Shown here: piece by piece, positions 7,777 to 16,087 of the stretch | Layout of the letters: every line of letters starts with the position of its first letter | How positions within the stretch are numbered: the first letter of the stretch is position 1 | Virus record (IMG/VR): IMGVR_UViG_3300017735_001924 | Coordinates: 1-49,603 of that record | Strand: one strand, 5' to 3' | DNA from: a virus | DNA length: 49,603 nucleotides | Position numbers and translations under genes: made by a program | The notes under the pieces: generated by a model | Told to the model about the DNA's origin: nothing | Database searches by the model: none | Seen by the model: the letters and a program-made list of their open reading frames with translations, nothing else

Positions 7777-8431
7777 CTTGTTTCCTTATAATCTTATCGG
7801 AATATTTTTGAATACTTCGTTCGATAAGTTCATTATGTTTTTGTGGATTTATTTTACCTAGAATAAATCCGATCAGTCTGTCTTCTACATCCTCGTCAAC
7901 TCCGTGTGCTTGTGTCTGATTATTAATGAGGAAAGCATCTGTATCTTCGGGAATGTTGCAGTAATGTTTCTGCTGCCAGGACATATCTCTAGTATAGTCG
8001 TACTCTTTACACATATACATCTTATCTCGGCCGCCTTTTACTATAAATCTATATCCAACAGGTTCATTTTCTAAAATATGATCTAATGTTTCTTGTCTTA
8101 TAGCAAGATGATGTTTGTGTGTAGGGTTAACAGCATTACCATCAATGTGTGGAGGTATGGACTTTCCATTAGCCCTAGCTATTCTAATATAATATAATTC
8201 GTCTAAGGGATAATTTTCTTCTATCCATTCTATCAATTCTGGATAAGATTGTTTTGCGTTTTCAGTCCACTCTTGTGGATATCCTAAAGGATTGTTATAT
8301 TTCTTTTCACCTAATATCGTTTCTTCTCCCCACCAAACATAATAATCAGGAGCAGAAAATTTATCAAGAATTTTCTGTTTGTTAGGAATAGGAGGTAAGT
8401 CTAGAGGTGTAAATATTATATCGTTATACAT
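7760..8431 (-). CDS. 2OG/Fe(II) oxygenase-like (Asp/Asn beta-hydroxylase type)
   Basis: 223 residues. Iron ligands are H95/D97 (PPHIDGN) and H176 (QAHGVDE), with R185 (EDRLIGFIL) for 2OG. A strand RFIVKGGRDKMY and the DAFLINNQTQAHGV turn are typical of the beta-hydroxylase-like phage proteins. The ATG at 8431 has AAAGGA upstream. It overlaps the methyltransferase downstream by 17 bases and the radical SAM gene upstream by 8 bases. The substrate is unknown. Confidence 0.78.
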   Translation of the reverse strand: MYNDIIFTPLDLPPIPNKQKILDKFSAPDYYVWWGEETILGEKKYNNPLGYPQEWTENAKQSYPELIEWIEENYPLDELYYIRIARANGKSIPPHIDGNAVNPTHKHHLAIRQETLDHILENEPVGYRFIVKGGRDKMYMCKEYDYTRDMSWQQKHYCNIPEDTDAFLINNQTQAHGVDEDVEDRLIGFILGKINPQKHNELIERSIQKYSDKIIRKQDVFNA

Positions 8432-9959
8432 TTTTAGTCCTTTCTATGGTTGCATATGTACTAAAAAGATCTTTATCTTCATTGTGTATTTCAAAATCTA
8501 TACCTAATTCTTTTTGCACAGTTTCTATATTATTTTTAAAATAAAGTAATTCTTTACCTCTGCCTAAGTTTCTATGCAAATATAAAAAGTCATAACCTTC
8601 TAAAATCATTTCCTTTTCAGGTTTAAAGATTCTATGTAACGCTAATTTAACTTCCTCTACACAACAACTAATAAAAGGCATATCATTTAAACTACTAAAA
8701 AAGTCTTTCATTTTATCTTTAGTAACTGTTTTGTCAATACCAAAGTTATAGAATGTGTTGAAATACCACCACGTAAGATATATATCAGTTATTTCATCTA
8801 AGTCATACGATTTAGATTCGTATATCATTTCGAATGACTCTTTACTAGGCAATATTATCTTTTTTGTTTTAATTTTATGTTTGTCTTTGTAGTCTTGTTT
8901 AGCCATAGGTGTGTTAGGTAAAACATATAAAGGATATGCTCTAGCAAAACTTATACCAAACTCTGGATGTTTAAATAATGTGTCTGCCCAAGTATCTGCG
9001 GTTTCTCCGGGTAAACCAATAATAAGTTCACTATTCACTTCTACATTTTCTAACTGGTGCATTATACTCATTAGTTTTTCAGTACTAATATTTTTCCTAT
9101 CAATAGTATCTAACACTTCTGGCGTAAATGTTTGCAAACTTATTTTTAATTGGCGTTTTTTGTCATTAAAATTATCCATAGTGAGATTCATTATATCTGC
9201 TAACCATTTACTACCATTTTTTGCAAATCCTGCAAATGTTAACAACATATCTTCTCTCTTTTTATGTTCTATAATTTCTTGGACAATTTTTACATCTCTT
9301 TCAAAAATACCAAAGTTTGCGTCCAGTATTTCTAAACGCTGAACATTATCAAAACTCAAAATATGTTTTATTGTATCCTGTACATCTTCATCTGCTAATT
9401 TTGTTATTTTACTTCTTGCTACTCCTCCCCAATCACAAAAACTACAGTGATAAGGACAGCCTCTATTAGTTTCAAATGCTACTGCAATATTTTTATCTTG
9501 TTTAAGTATATTATCAAAAATACCGTCTGTGTACGGAGTAGGTATAGCATACTCACTAGTGCTATCAGGATCTAAAAAACGTTCCCATTGTAATTCACCA
9601 GGACCTGTCATATAGTAATTGACATATGAACGTTTGTATTCATCTAAATTTTCTTCAGGAACATTAGGTCCACCATAAACAACTATGCCGTCTGGATTGT
9701 ATTCTTTAAATTTTTTTGCTATATCATCATTTGCTGTTTGATTCCAAACATAACAAGTCAATCCTAAAATATCAGTTTGTTTTAATTTACTATGAAATTC
9801 TGATCTATCCCATTTACTTTTATACTCAGGTTCTAAGAATTTGTAATTTTTTTTAATTTTTTCATTTTTTAAACAATGAGAAATAAGACACCCTACAGGA
9901 TAAGGTATCCAGTCTTGATAAGAACTAGAAATAGTTGCTAGTAACACGGTGCTAGGCAT
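8424..9959 (-). CDS. B12-binding-type radical SAM protein
   Basis: 511 residues. An N-terminal region (about 1-130) resembles the cobalamin-binding domain found in this radical SAM subgroup, with the strand GIVVYGGPNVPEE and the turn MTGPGELQWERFL. The catalytic [4Fe-4S] motif follows as C168-x3-C172-x2-C175 (RGCPYHCSFCDWGG). Later strands EILDANFGIF and ELIIGLPGETADTW fit the radical SAM barrel. Relatives carry out methylations and rearrangements at unactivated carbons. The ATG at 9959 has AGGAGGT upstream. It overlaps the PLP enzyme gene before it by 22 bases. The exact reaction cannot be predicted. Confidence 0.88.
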   Translation of the reverse strand: MPSTVLLATISSSYQDWIPYPVGCLISHCLKNEKIKKNYKFLEPEYKSKWDRSEFHSKLKQTDILGLTCYVWNQTANDDIAKKFKEYNPDGIVVYGGPNVPEENLDEYKRSYVNYYMTGPGELQWERFLDPDSTSEYAIPTPYTDGIFDNILKQDKNIAVAFETNRGCPYHCSFCDWGGVARSKITKLADEDVQDTIKHILSFDNVQRLEILDANFGIFERDVKIVQEIIEHKKREDMLLTFAGFAKNGSKWLADIMNLTMDNFNDKKRQLKISLQTFTPEVLDTIDRKNISTEKLMSIMHQLENVEVNSELIIGLPGETADTWADTLFKHPEFGISFARAYPLYVLPNTPMAKQDYKDKHKIKTKKIILPSKESFEMIYESKSYDLDEITDIYLTWWYFNTFYNFGIDKTVTKDKMKDFFSSLNDMPFISCCVEEVKLALHRIFKPEKEMILEGYDFLYLHRNLGRGKELLYFKNNIETVQKELGIDFEIHNEDKDLFSTYATIERTKNV

Positions 9960-10699
9960 AACCTATTAACACCTCCTCTTTTAAATTTATCATATGCAGG
10001 ATTGTCTGTTGTAGCAAGCCACACACTATCGCTTGGTGTAAAATTATATTCTTCGCAAACATCTTTTTGTTTGTTTTTTAGAGTACGCCAAACATAATCT
10101 ACGTCAAATTTGTTAATGATTGTTTCTGCAACACTATTCGCATAATAGTTATAATACTTAGCACTATTTGTAATTGCATCTAAACGTTCATCTGGTTTAC
10201 GTGTAAATATCCAACCTGTGCGAACATTACGTACACCAAACGGTTTACTTAAACTGTAAAACACATATTCTACATTTTTAGGCAAATCTATTTTGCGTAT
10301 ATCTGTGCTTCCTACATAAGCAAGGTCAACTGCTGTAGGCGTATCCTTGGGTATGGTTATAAAGTTTCCGTCAATAGCACTAGGTACACTTATATAATGG
10401 ATACGTTTTACTCCTTCTTTAGGGTGTATCCATTGATAGTCTCCACGCTCCATTGTAACAGCTCTACGCTCTTTATCGTACCACCAATCTAGTCCTTGCG
10501 TGATACCGTTCATAGGATATACATTAAAATTAGATAGGTCTACAACTGGATTCAACCAATCAATTATGCTTGTAGAGTACGGCAAAACACCGTCTAAATC
10601 GCATTTTAAGGGCTCTACAGCGTGTCTAACACTTTCTAACACATTTGTACGCACGGCTGTACTTTGCGCTAGTATAGTGTTACAAATTTTCGTGTCCAC
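9938..10699 (-). CDS. Short PLP-dependent aminotransferase-like protein (GTG start)
   Basis: 253 residues, PLP fold type I. The likely Schiff-base lysine is K152 in YSLSKPFGVRNVRTGW, the usual SxSKxxG...R layout of class I/II aminotransferases, with D125 (AVDLAYVG) placed to hold the pyridine nitrogen and R160 for phosphate. It is some 100-150 residues shorter than normal; both ends are pared down. The start is GTG at 10699 with TGGAGA at 10707-10712, and no other in-frame ATG precedes the core. It overlaps the radical SAM gene downstream and the TauD-like gene upstream, suggesting a shared pathway. Substrate unknown. Confidence 0.75.
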   Translation of the reverse strand: MDTKICNTILAQSTAVRTNVLESVRHAVEPLKCDLDGVLPYSTSIIDWLNPVVDLSNFNVYPMNGITQGLDWWYDKERRAVTMERGDYQWIHPKEGVKRIHYISVPSAIDGNFITIPKDTPTAVDLAYVGSTDIRKIDLPKNVEYVFYSLSKPFGVRNVRTGWIFTRKPDERLDAITNSAKYYNYYANSVAETIINKFDVDYVWRTLKNKQKDVCEEYNFTPSDSVWLATTDNPAYDKFKRGGVNRLCLAPCY

Positions 10700-11489
10700 T
10701 TGCTATTCTCCAGAGTATTCTTCTATCCATAGCTTCAAATGCCCAACGTTTATGTATGGTTAGTATTTGCTCTGCTACGTTAATATCACCATCTTGCCAA
10801 TCAAGGTGCCACATATATTTTTCTTGTAATATATGATTTTGCAAATACTCAATTAGATCCTTGCTTTCATTTTCTGTCCAACCTGCTACTTCAAAGATTT
10901 GATAAAAAGGAAAAAATAATCCTTTGTGGTCTCCAAAAGTTTGCACTAGCTTTACAGGATTATCTTTTTTCACATGATCTTTAAAGAAAGGACTAGTGCT
11001 ATATCTACCAGACTCATAACCACAGTATACATACGCATCTTCAATTTTATCTTTAATATCTTGTGGTAGATCATTATAACTATCAACATTGTTCAACCAA
11101 CTGGTTCTACTACCTGCTGTGCCTTGTGCAGCATACAGCCAGATTAACCGCTTTCTGTTTAGATTACTAGGTTGATTGGCATGCCAATCTAAATCATGTT
11201 TGTGATGGAATAGACTGTCCTTGCCTGTTATAGCATTTCCGCCTACACGCAAGATGCCATCAATCTCCCAAAGATCTGCACCTCTGTCACCATCTTTAGG
11301 ATCACGCTTTTGCACAATGCCTGCAGACTCGGCTATACGTAAAAAATCGTTTGGTGTTAAATCTTGCTGTCTAAAATTTAAAACTTGGTACTTGAAGATA
11401 TCTTTAAACAAATCTTTTAATTCATCATCAGGCATGCCTTTTAATTTAACATCATATTCAGCACACCATCCGTTAGCCAAGAGCTTCAT
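10680..11489 (-). CDS. TauD/TfdA-like dioxygenase with an unusual iron-ligand motif
   Basis: 269 residues, recognisable as the TauD/TfdA family by the start GMPDDELKDLFKDIFKYQVL and by the end region with H246 (TIHKRWAFEA) and the R256/R257/R261 cluster (DRRILWRI) that binds 2OG. The proximal ligand motif reads H103-A-N105 (LDWHANQPS) where most members have H-x-D or H-x-E, so one carboxylate ligand is replaced by Asn. It may have altered chemistry or weaker iron binding. A TATAAATA box at 11518-11525 and AAGGAGA ahead of the ATG make this the first gene of a likely late transcript reading down to 5306. Confidence 0.82.
   Translation of the reverse strand: MKLLANGWCAEYDVKLKGMPDDELKDLFKDIFKYQVLNFRQQDLTPNDFLRIAESAGIVQKRDPKDGDRGADLWEIDGILRVGGNAITGKDSLFHHKHDLDWHANQPSNLNRKRLIWLYAAQGTAGSRTSWLNNVDSYNDLPQDIKDKIEDAYVYCGYESGRYSTSPFFKDHVKKDNPVKLVQTFGDHKGLFFPFYQIFEVAGWTENESKDLIEYLQNHILQEKYMWHLDWQDGDINVAEQILTIHKRWAFEAMDRRILWRIASGHENL
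10707..10712 (-). promoter_or_regulatory. Ribosome site that fixes a GTG start
   Basis: TGGAGA on the minus strand lies 7 bases before the GTG at 10699 of the short PLP aminotransferase-like gene. The next in-frame ATG is some 60 residues inside. Confidence 0.65.
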
Positions 11490-11517
11490 TATAACTTCTC
11501 CTTTAGGATCTTAAAAA

Positions 11518-11525
11518 TATTTATA
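11518..11525 (-). promoter_or_regulatory. T4-type late promoter box
   Basis: Exact TATAAATA on the minus strand, matching the T4 late consensus recognised by the gp55 sigma factor. It lies 29 bases ahead of the ATG of the TauD-like gene, with AAGGAGA between. It sits in the only sizeable gap (76 bases) of the minus-strand operon. Confidence 0.75.
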
Positions 11526-11565
11526 TTAGATCTACTGCCTAAGTATACTTTCCGATTGTATTTTA

Positions 11566-12282
11566 TTATAATGCGTTAAACTTACCAACTAGCATGTAAC
11601 GTGTGCCTCTAGAGTCTTGTACTTCTTCTTCGTATAATACTTCTGCACGTTCTGGTAGTTGTTCTTTAAATTCGTCTAAACTGTTTACGCAATTTATATG
11701 TCCTTCTATATCAAACATATTGTTTGATTGGAATGCGAAATAGCAATCATCAGGTAACTTAGGATTTCTAAAAATTTCTGTGTTTGTATCTTTAGACATA
11801 GCACCTGCTCCAAACCATTTCCACTCTTTCATAGGCAGCATATGCTCACAACTAGTATTAATAATTAAATTTGTATTCAAATATACATCTCTATATGTCT
11901 TGAAAACATCGTCGCAAATATAATCTATGTTCTCGTAGTTATCAAATATTTTTTTTGAAATCTTAGTTGTTTCGTCATCCATATCAATATTAACAACTTT
12001 TTTTACTTTCTTAGCTAATTTAGGTATAAGGATACTACCATACCAGCCGCCCCAAATAGCTACAGTTGAATCATTATCAAGTATTTCTAATTTATCAACT
12101 GCTTGTAGTAGTGCAGTTTTTGATAGACATTGATTAGAACTAAAAGAATCTAGTATATCATCTTTCCTATCATAATGAACATGCATAGTTTGCATAACAT
12201 TGTTGACAATTTTATAATCTATTGATTCATTACTAACATTTAAAATGTTTTTTACGTATTGTATATTTTCTCTATCGATCAT
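11566..12282 (-). CDS. Class I SAM-dependent methyltransferase-like protein
   Basis: 238 residues from the ATG at 12282, preferred over a TTG at 12309 because AAAGGA lies just ahead. Motif I is VAIWGGWYGSIL (74-85), the acidic end of strand two is VVNIDMDDE (97-105), and motif IV is LIINTSCEHM. The N-terminal 60 residues are helical. Similar phage proteins are mostly annotated only as methyltransferases. It overlaps the end of the carbamoyltransferase gene by 11 bases. A 76-base gap with a late-type promoter separates it from the TauD-like gene downstream. The acceptor is unknown. Confidence 0.72.
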   Translation of the reverse strand: MIDRENIQYVKNILNVSNESIDYKIVNNVMQTMHVHYDRKDDILDSFSSNQCLSKTALLQAVDKLEILDNDSTVAIWGGWYGSILIPKLAKKVKKVVNIDMDDETTKISKKIFDNYENIDYICDDVFKTYRDVYLNTNLIINTSCEHMLPMKEWKWFGAGAMSKDTNTEIFRNPKLPDDCYFAFQSNNMFDIEGHINCVNSLDEFKEQLPERAEVLYEEEVQDSRGTRYMLVGKFNAL

Positions 12283-13756
12283 TTTTTTTCCTTTGTATAT
12301 AATTATCAATTACTACTATGTCCAACCCACATTTGTGAAATGTAGCAATAGCATCTTCTGGAGTTTCAACAATAGGTTCTTGGCAATTAAAACTAGTATT
12401 AAGCAACATAGGAACACCAGTAATAGCATAAAATTCGTTAATTAAGTCATAATAACGTTCGTTAAAGTCTCTATTTACAGTTTGTATACGTGCAGTTCCG
12501 TCTATGTGTGTTACACCTGGTATTTCATCACTAGTAACCGGCATGATACGGCTCATGTACGGACTAGGCTGATTAGTATCAAAGTAGTCTTTGTAATGTT
12601 CTTCAAGTACACTTGGTGCAAATGGCCTAAAGTCTTCACGTAGTTTAATTTTGCTGTTTATTATATCTTTAATTTTAGGATTTCGAGGATCAGCAAGTAT
12701 ACTTCTATTGCCTAATGCTCTGTTGCCGCTTTCGCTTTTACCCTGAAACCATCCTACTATCTTGCCATCAGCAATAGCTTGTGCAACTTCTTTAAGATCT
12801 ACCTCTTCTTTGCCTACGTAGTTGTATTCTAATCCTGAATACACACTTGGAACGTGTATATTATTATTTTGTGTATAATCAGCATGCATATATGTACCAA
12901 GTGCCTGTCCTTCATCACCTACAGCCGGCGGCACATGAACATTAGCCCAATGTGTTGTAAATTGTTCATTTACATAACCATTGTATGCAACACCTCCTGC
13001 TACACATAAATTGTCACAAGTTTTCAATGGGAATATATATTCTTCAATTAGCTGTTCTGTAAATTTTTGTAATGTATATGCTACATCTTCTTTTGGAACT
13101 CGATCCAAAATTGCTTGGTACCCTTTTGGAAGTTTATAATTAGGATTTTGCATATACATATCTAACATATCATTTATTTCGTCGTTAAATTTTCCAAAAC
13201 CAGCTAGGCCCATTGTCTTACCTGCACCTAAATATCCAAAACCAATATCCTGTGAAAGCCTATTCCATAGCCCGCCTACAGGTACTTTATCACTTAAATC
13301 TATAATGTTATCAAATTTGTCAATGAAGATACAGTTATAGTGCCAGCCTCTTCCGTCTATTGCTAATATATCAGATTTTTCATAACCTGATGTTAAGTAT
13401 GCATAAGCAGCATGACTTTGATGATGATCAATATAATAATATGTATCGGTTTTATAGTAATCCCAAAGTCCTGTTGGTTTAAATTTAAGAAAATCCATAT
13501 TAGGAAGACTGTCTTCTAATAAGTCAACAACAAACTGTTGACCCAAATTACTTACAGTAAATGCAAAAAGTTCTTCTTTGTCTAAATAATTTGAAAGGAA
13601 GTGTTCACAAAAGAATTGACGACTTGGATCTTCGTCGTGAGAGTTACTCGGATTTAAATTGTGTTTTACTCTATTGTGTCGTTCTATTTGGTTATGGAAT
13701 ATTCCGTCGTATGTATTGTGGTCATGAATATTCACAGCAATTGAATATATTTTCAT
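12272..13756 (-). CDS. NodU/CmcH-family carbamoyltransferase
   Basis: 494 residues. These enzymes use carbamoyl phosphate and ATP to form carbamoyl-adenylate and then an O-carbamoylated product (a sugar, antibiotic or toxin). The N-terminal Kae1-like domain is seen in DHHQSHAAYAYLTSGY with metal ligands H111 and H115, the loop DGRGWHYNC, GAGKTMGLAGFGKF and CVAGGVAYNGYVN. The C-terminal YrdC-like domain carries ESGNRALGNRSILADPRNP and EDFRPFAPSVLEEH. Length is near the usual 500-600 residues and the key motifs are intact. It overlaps the radical SAM gene upstream by ATGA. An intact O-carbamoyltransferase is a strong sign of small-molecule or glycan tailoring. Confidence 0.93.
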   Translation of the reverse strand: MKIYSIAVNIHDHNTYDGIFHNQIERHNRVKHNLNPSNSHDEDPSRQFFCEHFLSNYLDKEELFAFTVSNLGQQFVVDLLEDSLPNMDFLKFKPTGLWDYYKTDTYYYIDHHQSHAAYAYLTSGYEKSDILAIDGRGWHYNCIFIDKFDNIIDLSDKVPVGGLWNRLSQDIGFGYLGAGKTMGLAGFGKFNDEINDMLDMYMQNPNYKLPKGYQAILDRVPKEDVAYTLQKFTEQLIEEYIFPLKTCDNLCVAGGVAYNGYVNEQFTTHWANVHVPPAVGDEGQALGTYMHADYTQNNNIHVPSVYSGLEYNYVGKEEVDLKEVAQAIADGKIVGWFQGKSESGNRALGNRSILADPRNPKIKDIINSKIKLREDFRPFAPSVLEEHYKDYFDTNQPSPYMSRIMPVTSDEIPGVTHIDGTARIQTVNRDFNERYYDLINEFYAITGVPMLLNTSFNCQEPIVETPEDAIATFHKCGLDIVVIDNYIQRKKNDR

Positions 13757-14592
13757 CTTGTCAGAGTTTCACTCTCGATAATTTCTAATATTTCGTTCCG
13801 CCTTGCTTCAGGCCTTCTAGGTATAATATCCATACATGTTGTACAGTATTTTTCGAACTCGAATAAATCGTAGTTCATCATTTTTTCTATATTATCTATA
13901 GTAATATCAAACTCACGTGATCCATTAATTGCTTTTCTACTACAGTGCCTTATTTTTTGTATTTCAAAGTCGAATACAGGCACTTGCGGAAACTTTGCAC
14001 ATATTCGTCTTTCAATTTCAGGTGCTTGTACAAGCTCATGATCTGAAAAGAAGTCTGGTGATCTTGAATTGTACTCTTTAAACTCAGTATTTTCGTGGTC
14101 AATTTCAGTAAGATCAAAATTTTCTCTATATTTGAAGTAGTTAGGTGTTTGAATAATAAGATTATAATTATTCATATCATTCTTTGGTAAGAAAGAGTAG
14201 TTGCCTAATTTCTCAATTCGATCTTCGTAAAAGTCTAACACTAAATGCTCTATATAGATGATATCAGGATCCTCTAATACATGCGGGTAAAATTTGCGTA
14301 CTAATGAATTCGATAACACTTGTGGAATAAGATTAGGATGTTTTTTAATTTCAGCAATTACTTCGTCAAGATTTTTAATTAGTCCTGGTTCGCCGCCTAG
14401 TAGACAAATCCTTGTTTTATATGGAGCAAGGCCTTTTAGTATAGTTCTTACTAGGTCCATATCAACATGCAAATACCGCATTTCTAATGTCCAAGCAGTA
14501 CAATAATGACAGCTCTTGTTGCAAGACTTCGATAGATAAAAATCTACAGTCCTATATTCACTACCTTTTAACTGTTTAAGTGTCAACGCCAT
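13753..14592 (-). CDS. Radical SAM protein
   Basis: 279 residues. The iron-sulfur motif is C24-x3-C28-x2-C31 (SCNKSCHYCTAW), followed by GGEPG near 66-70, as in the SPASM/anaerobic-sulfatase-activase-like group. Cys residues in the C-terminal part (RICAKF, IRHCSRK, KYCTTCMD) could hold an auxiliary cluster. The ATG at 14592 overlaps the nitroreductase gene upstream by 17 bases. Related phage proteins have no assigned reaction. The fold call is strong; the substrate is unknown. Confidence 0.87.
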   Translation of the reverse strand: MALTLKQLKGSEYRTVDFYLSKSCNKSCHYCTAWTLEMRYLHVDMDLVRTILKGLAPYKTRICLLGGEPGLIKNLDEVIAEIKKHPNLIPQVLSNSLVRKFYPHVLEDPDIIYIEHLVLDFYEDRIEKLGNYSFLPKNDMNNYNLIIQTPNYFKYRENFDLTEIDHENTEFKEYNSRSPDFFSDHELVQAPEIERRICAKFPQVPVFDFEIQKIRHCSRKAINGSREFDITIDNIEKMMNYDLFEFEKYCTTCMDIIPRRPEARRNEILEIIESETLTR

Positions 14593-15310
14593 TTATTGTT
14601 ACCTTTGTATATTTTTTAAAAGTAGGAAAATTCCAATGATCTTGTAGATCACCTGTTCTAAACTTTTCCGGTACATCTTTATTTAACACGTCTGCATGTT
14701 GTATACGCTCAAGTTGGCTGTTTGGAAATCCTACCCCTACAAGTAATTTAGGATTTTGTTTCACTCCTAATATATCACGTATTGGTCTTGTATTCAACGC
14801 AGTACAAATACCGGTTTTATATCCTAGCAATCCTGCTGACAGTATTAGCTCTCCAACTGATATGCCCATAGAATAAGCTATCTGTTCACCGTATACTCTC
14901 GCTGCATTACTATTGGGATTAAGTTTAGCAGCCTTGTGTTGGACTCCCCGAAATTCGCCTTCTTCTTTAACATATACAAATAATGCATTAGCATAAATTT
15001 GAGAATTAGTTACAGATTTATCATCATTCTGTATAAAAACATCGTTTTCTACTTTAAAACTTTCATCAACATCTTGTTTGTCTCTAATCATTGTAAATTT
15101 TTTTGTATGACTGTATATTTGTTTTATAATAGTTTGATCAGTATACACATGTAAACTATAGTGTGTTTCATTTTGCTTACTAGGAGAATTAACAGCTACA
15201 TGTATGAGCGTATCTAAATCTTCTTGTGGAATAGTTTTAGTTAAATCGTAATTCCTTTGTGCTTTATTTGTAGTTGTGGAAGCATTTTTTAATCTTTTAT
15301 GTATATTCAT
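14576..15310 (-). CDS. Nitroreductase-family flavoprotein
   Basis: 244 residues, nitroreductase fold (FMN-dependent). The FMN-contacting motifs are NSPSKQNETHYSLHVY (about 41-56) and ISVGELILSAGLLGYKTGIC (150-169), and the C-terminal strand is LLVGVGFPN. It is the most canonical of four consecutive genes of this fold; the other three share the short block K-x-HVxGP instead. Family members reduce nitro, quinone or enone groups or oxidise amine and thiazoline rings. TAAGGT lies ahead of the ATG at 15310. It follows the neighbour at 15317 by only six bases. The substrate is unknown. Confidence 0.85.
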   Translation of the reverse strand: MNIHKRLKNASTTTNKAQRNYDLTKTIPQEDLDTLIHVAVNSPSKQNETHYSLHVYTDQTIIKQIYSHTKKFTMIRDKQDVDESFKVENDVFIQNDDKSVTNSQIYANALFVYVKEEGEFRGVQHKAAKLNPNSNAARVYGEQIAYSMGISVGELILSAGLLGYKTGICTALNTRPIRDILGVKQNPKLLVGVGFPNSQLERIQHADVLNKDVPEKFRTGDLQDHWNFPTFKKYTKVTINGVDT

Positions 15311-15316
15311 TATTTG

Positions 15317-16030
15317 TTAAACCTTATCTATAAATTCAAATATATCATCAAAAGGAGGATCTAAATTAAATTTCGGATCCAATGCTATCGATCCGTCTTC
15401 TTTTAATCTTTCGTAAAAATATTCTTTGCCTTTACCTAGAGTCATCATTAACACAGGCCTAAACCCCCAATCACCGCTTATAAAAGGTAAAGATGCAGGC
15501 CATTTCTTTCTGTCATTATGAAAGCAAATATTGTAAGAAATGTCCCAACCTCTGTCTAAGGCAGCTCCGGTAATTGCTTTAGCAACCATTCCAACATCGA
15601 TAGCATTTGATTCTCTATTTTTTGTATTAACAAACTCGTAATCTTCTAACTGCCATTTGCTATTGGTTACATCAAAGTGGTGTTTAAAATGCGGATTAGG
15701 TTTTGCTATCCTTGGTGTAATAATAAATGTCCACGGAGCACTTTTAATATGGTAGAGGCCCGGATTTGCATTGTATTCTTTTGACTCTGTAGTAGTACCG
15801 TATGCTTCGTAGTCAACATCAATTTTCCTGCCCTCGGCTACTTCCCACAACTCGTGACTACGTTCTTTGTTTGGCCCTAGCACATGAAACTTATATGCAT
15901 ATGCTTTTTGTTTTGATGTTGCTAACGAATAACCTACACGAAGTATTTCCTCAACTTCTGCTTCTGTAGGAATAATTTCTGTATCGTAATGCACAACATG
16001 TTTTCTTTTGCCTAATGAATCTTCTATCAT
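15317..16030 (-). CDS. Nitroreductase-fold protein 2 of 4
   Basis: 237 residues from the ATG at 16030, fixed by AAGGA at 16037-16041. A TTG further out at 16054 lies inside the promoter and is not used. Motifs: ATSKQKAYAYKFHVLGP (FMN loop, cf. SPSKQN), AIDVGMVAKAITGAALDRGW (central helix) and PVLMMTLGKG (end strand). It lacks the typical N-terminal RxSxRxY. It is preceded by a strong sigma70-type promoter at 16059-16087. It resembles the two genes upstream more than the one downstream. Function unknown; a diverged flavoprotein is most likely. Confidence 0.78.
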   Translation of the reverse strand: MIEDSLGKRKHVVHYDTEIIPTEAEVEEILRVGYSLATSKQKAYAYKFHVLGPNKERSHELWEVAEGRKIDVDYEAYGTTTESKEYNANPGLYHIKSAPWTFIITPRIAKPNPHFKHHFDVTNSKWQLEDYEFVNTKNRESNAIDVGMVAKAITGAALDRGWDISYNICFHNDRKKWPASLPFISGDWGFRPVLMMTLGKGKEYFYERLKEDGSIALDPKFNLDPPFDDIFEFIDKV

Positions 16031-16048
16031 ATATTTTTCCTTAGTAGT

Positions 16049-16065
16049 GTACAATTTTATTGTAC
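16049..16065. repeat. Inverted repeat overlapping the -10 box (operator candidate)
   Basis: GTACAA, TTTTA, TTGTAC on the plus strand: a 6-base stem with a 5-base centre. Its centre is about 7 bases from the upstream edge of the -10 box, almost the same offset as in the promoter at 32684-32712. No T-run follows, so it is not a classical terminator. Confidence 0.5.
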
Positions 16066-16087
16066 CTTATAATTTTTCTTTTGTCAA
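16059..16087 (-). promoter_or_regulatory. Strong sigma70-type promoter with inverted repeat
   Basis: On the minus strand: TTGACA (16087-16082), a 17-base spacer, then TACAAT (16064-16059). It lies in the 53-base gap before the nitroreductase-fold gene at 15317-16030; the -35 box overlaps the stop of the gene upstream. Transcription would start near 16052, ahead of the AAGGA ribosome site. Confidence 0.8.

Noticed and set aside
16049-16065. The hairpin-forming repeat as a rho-independent terminator of the upstream genes.
   Set aside because: There is no T-run after the stem on either strand, and it overlaps a good -10 box, so an operator is the better reading.
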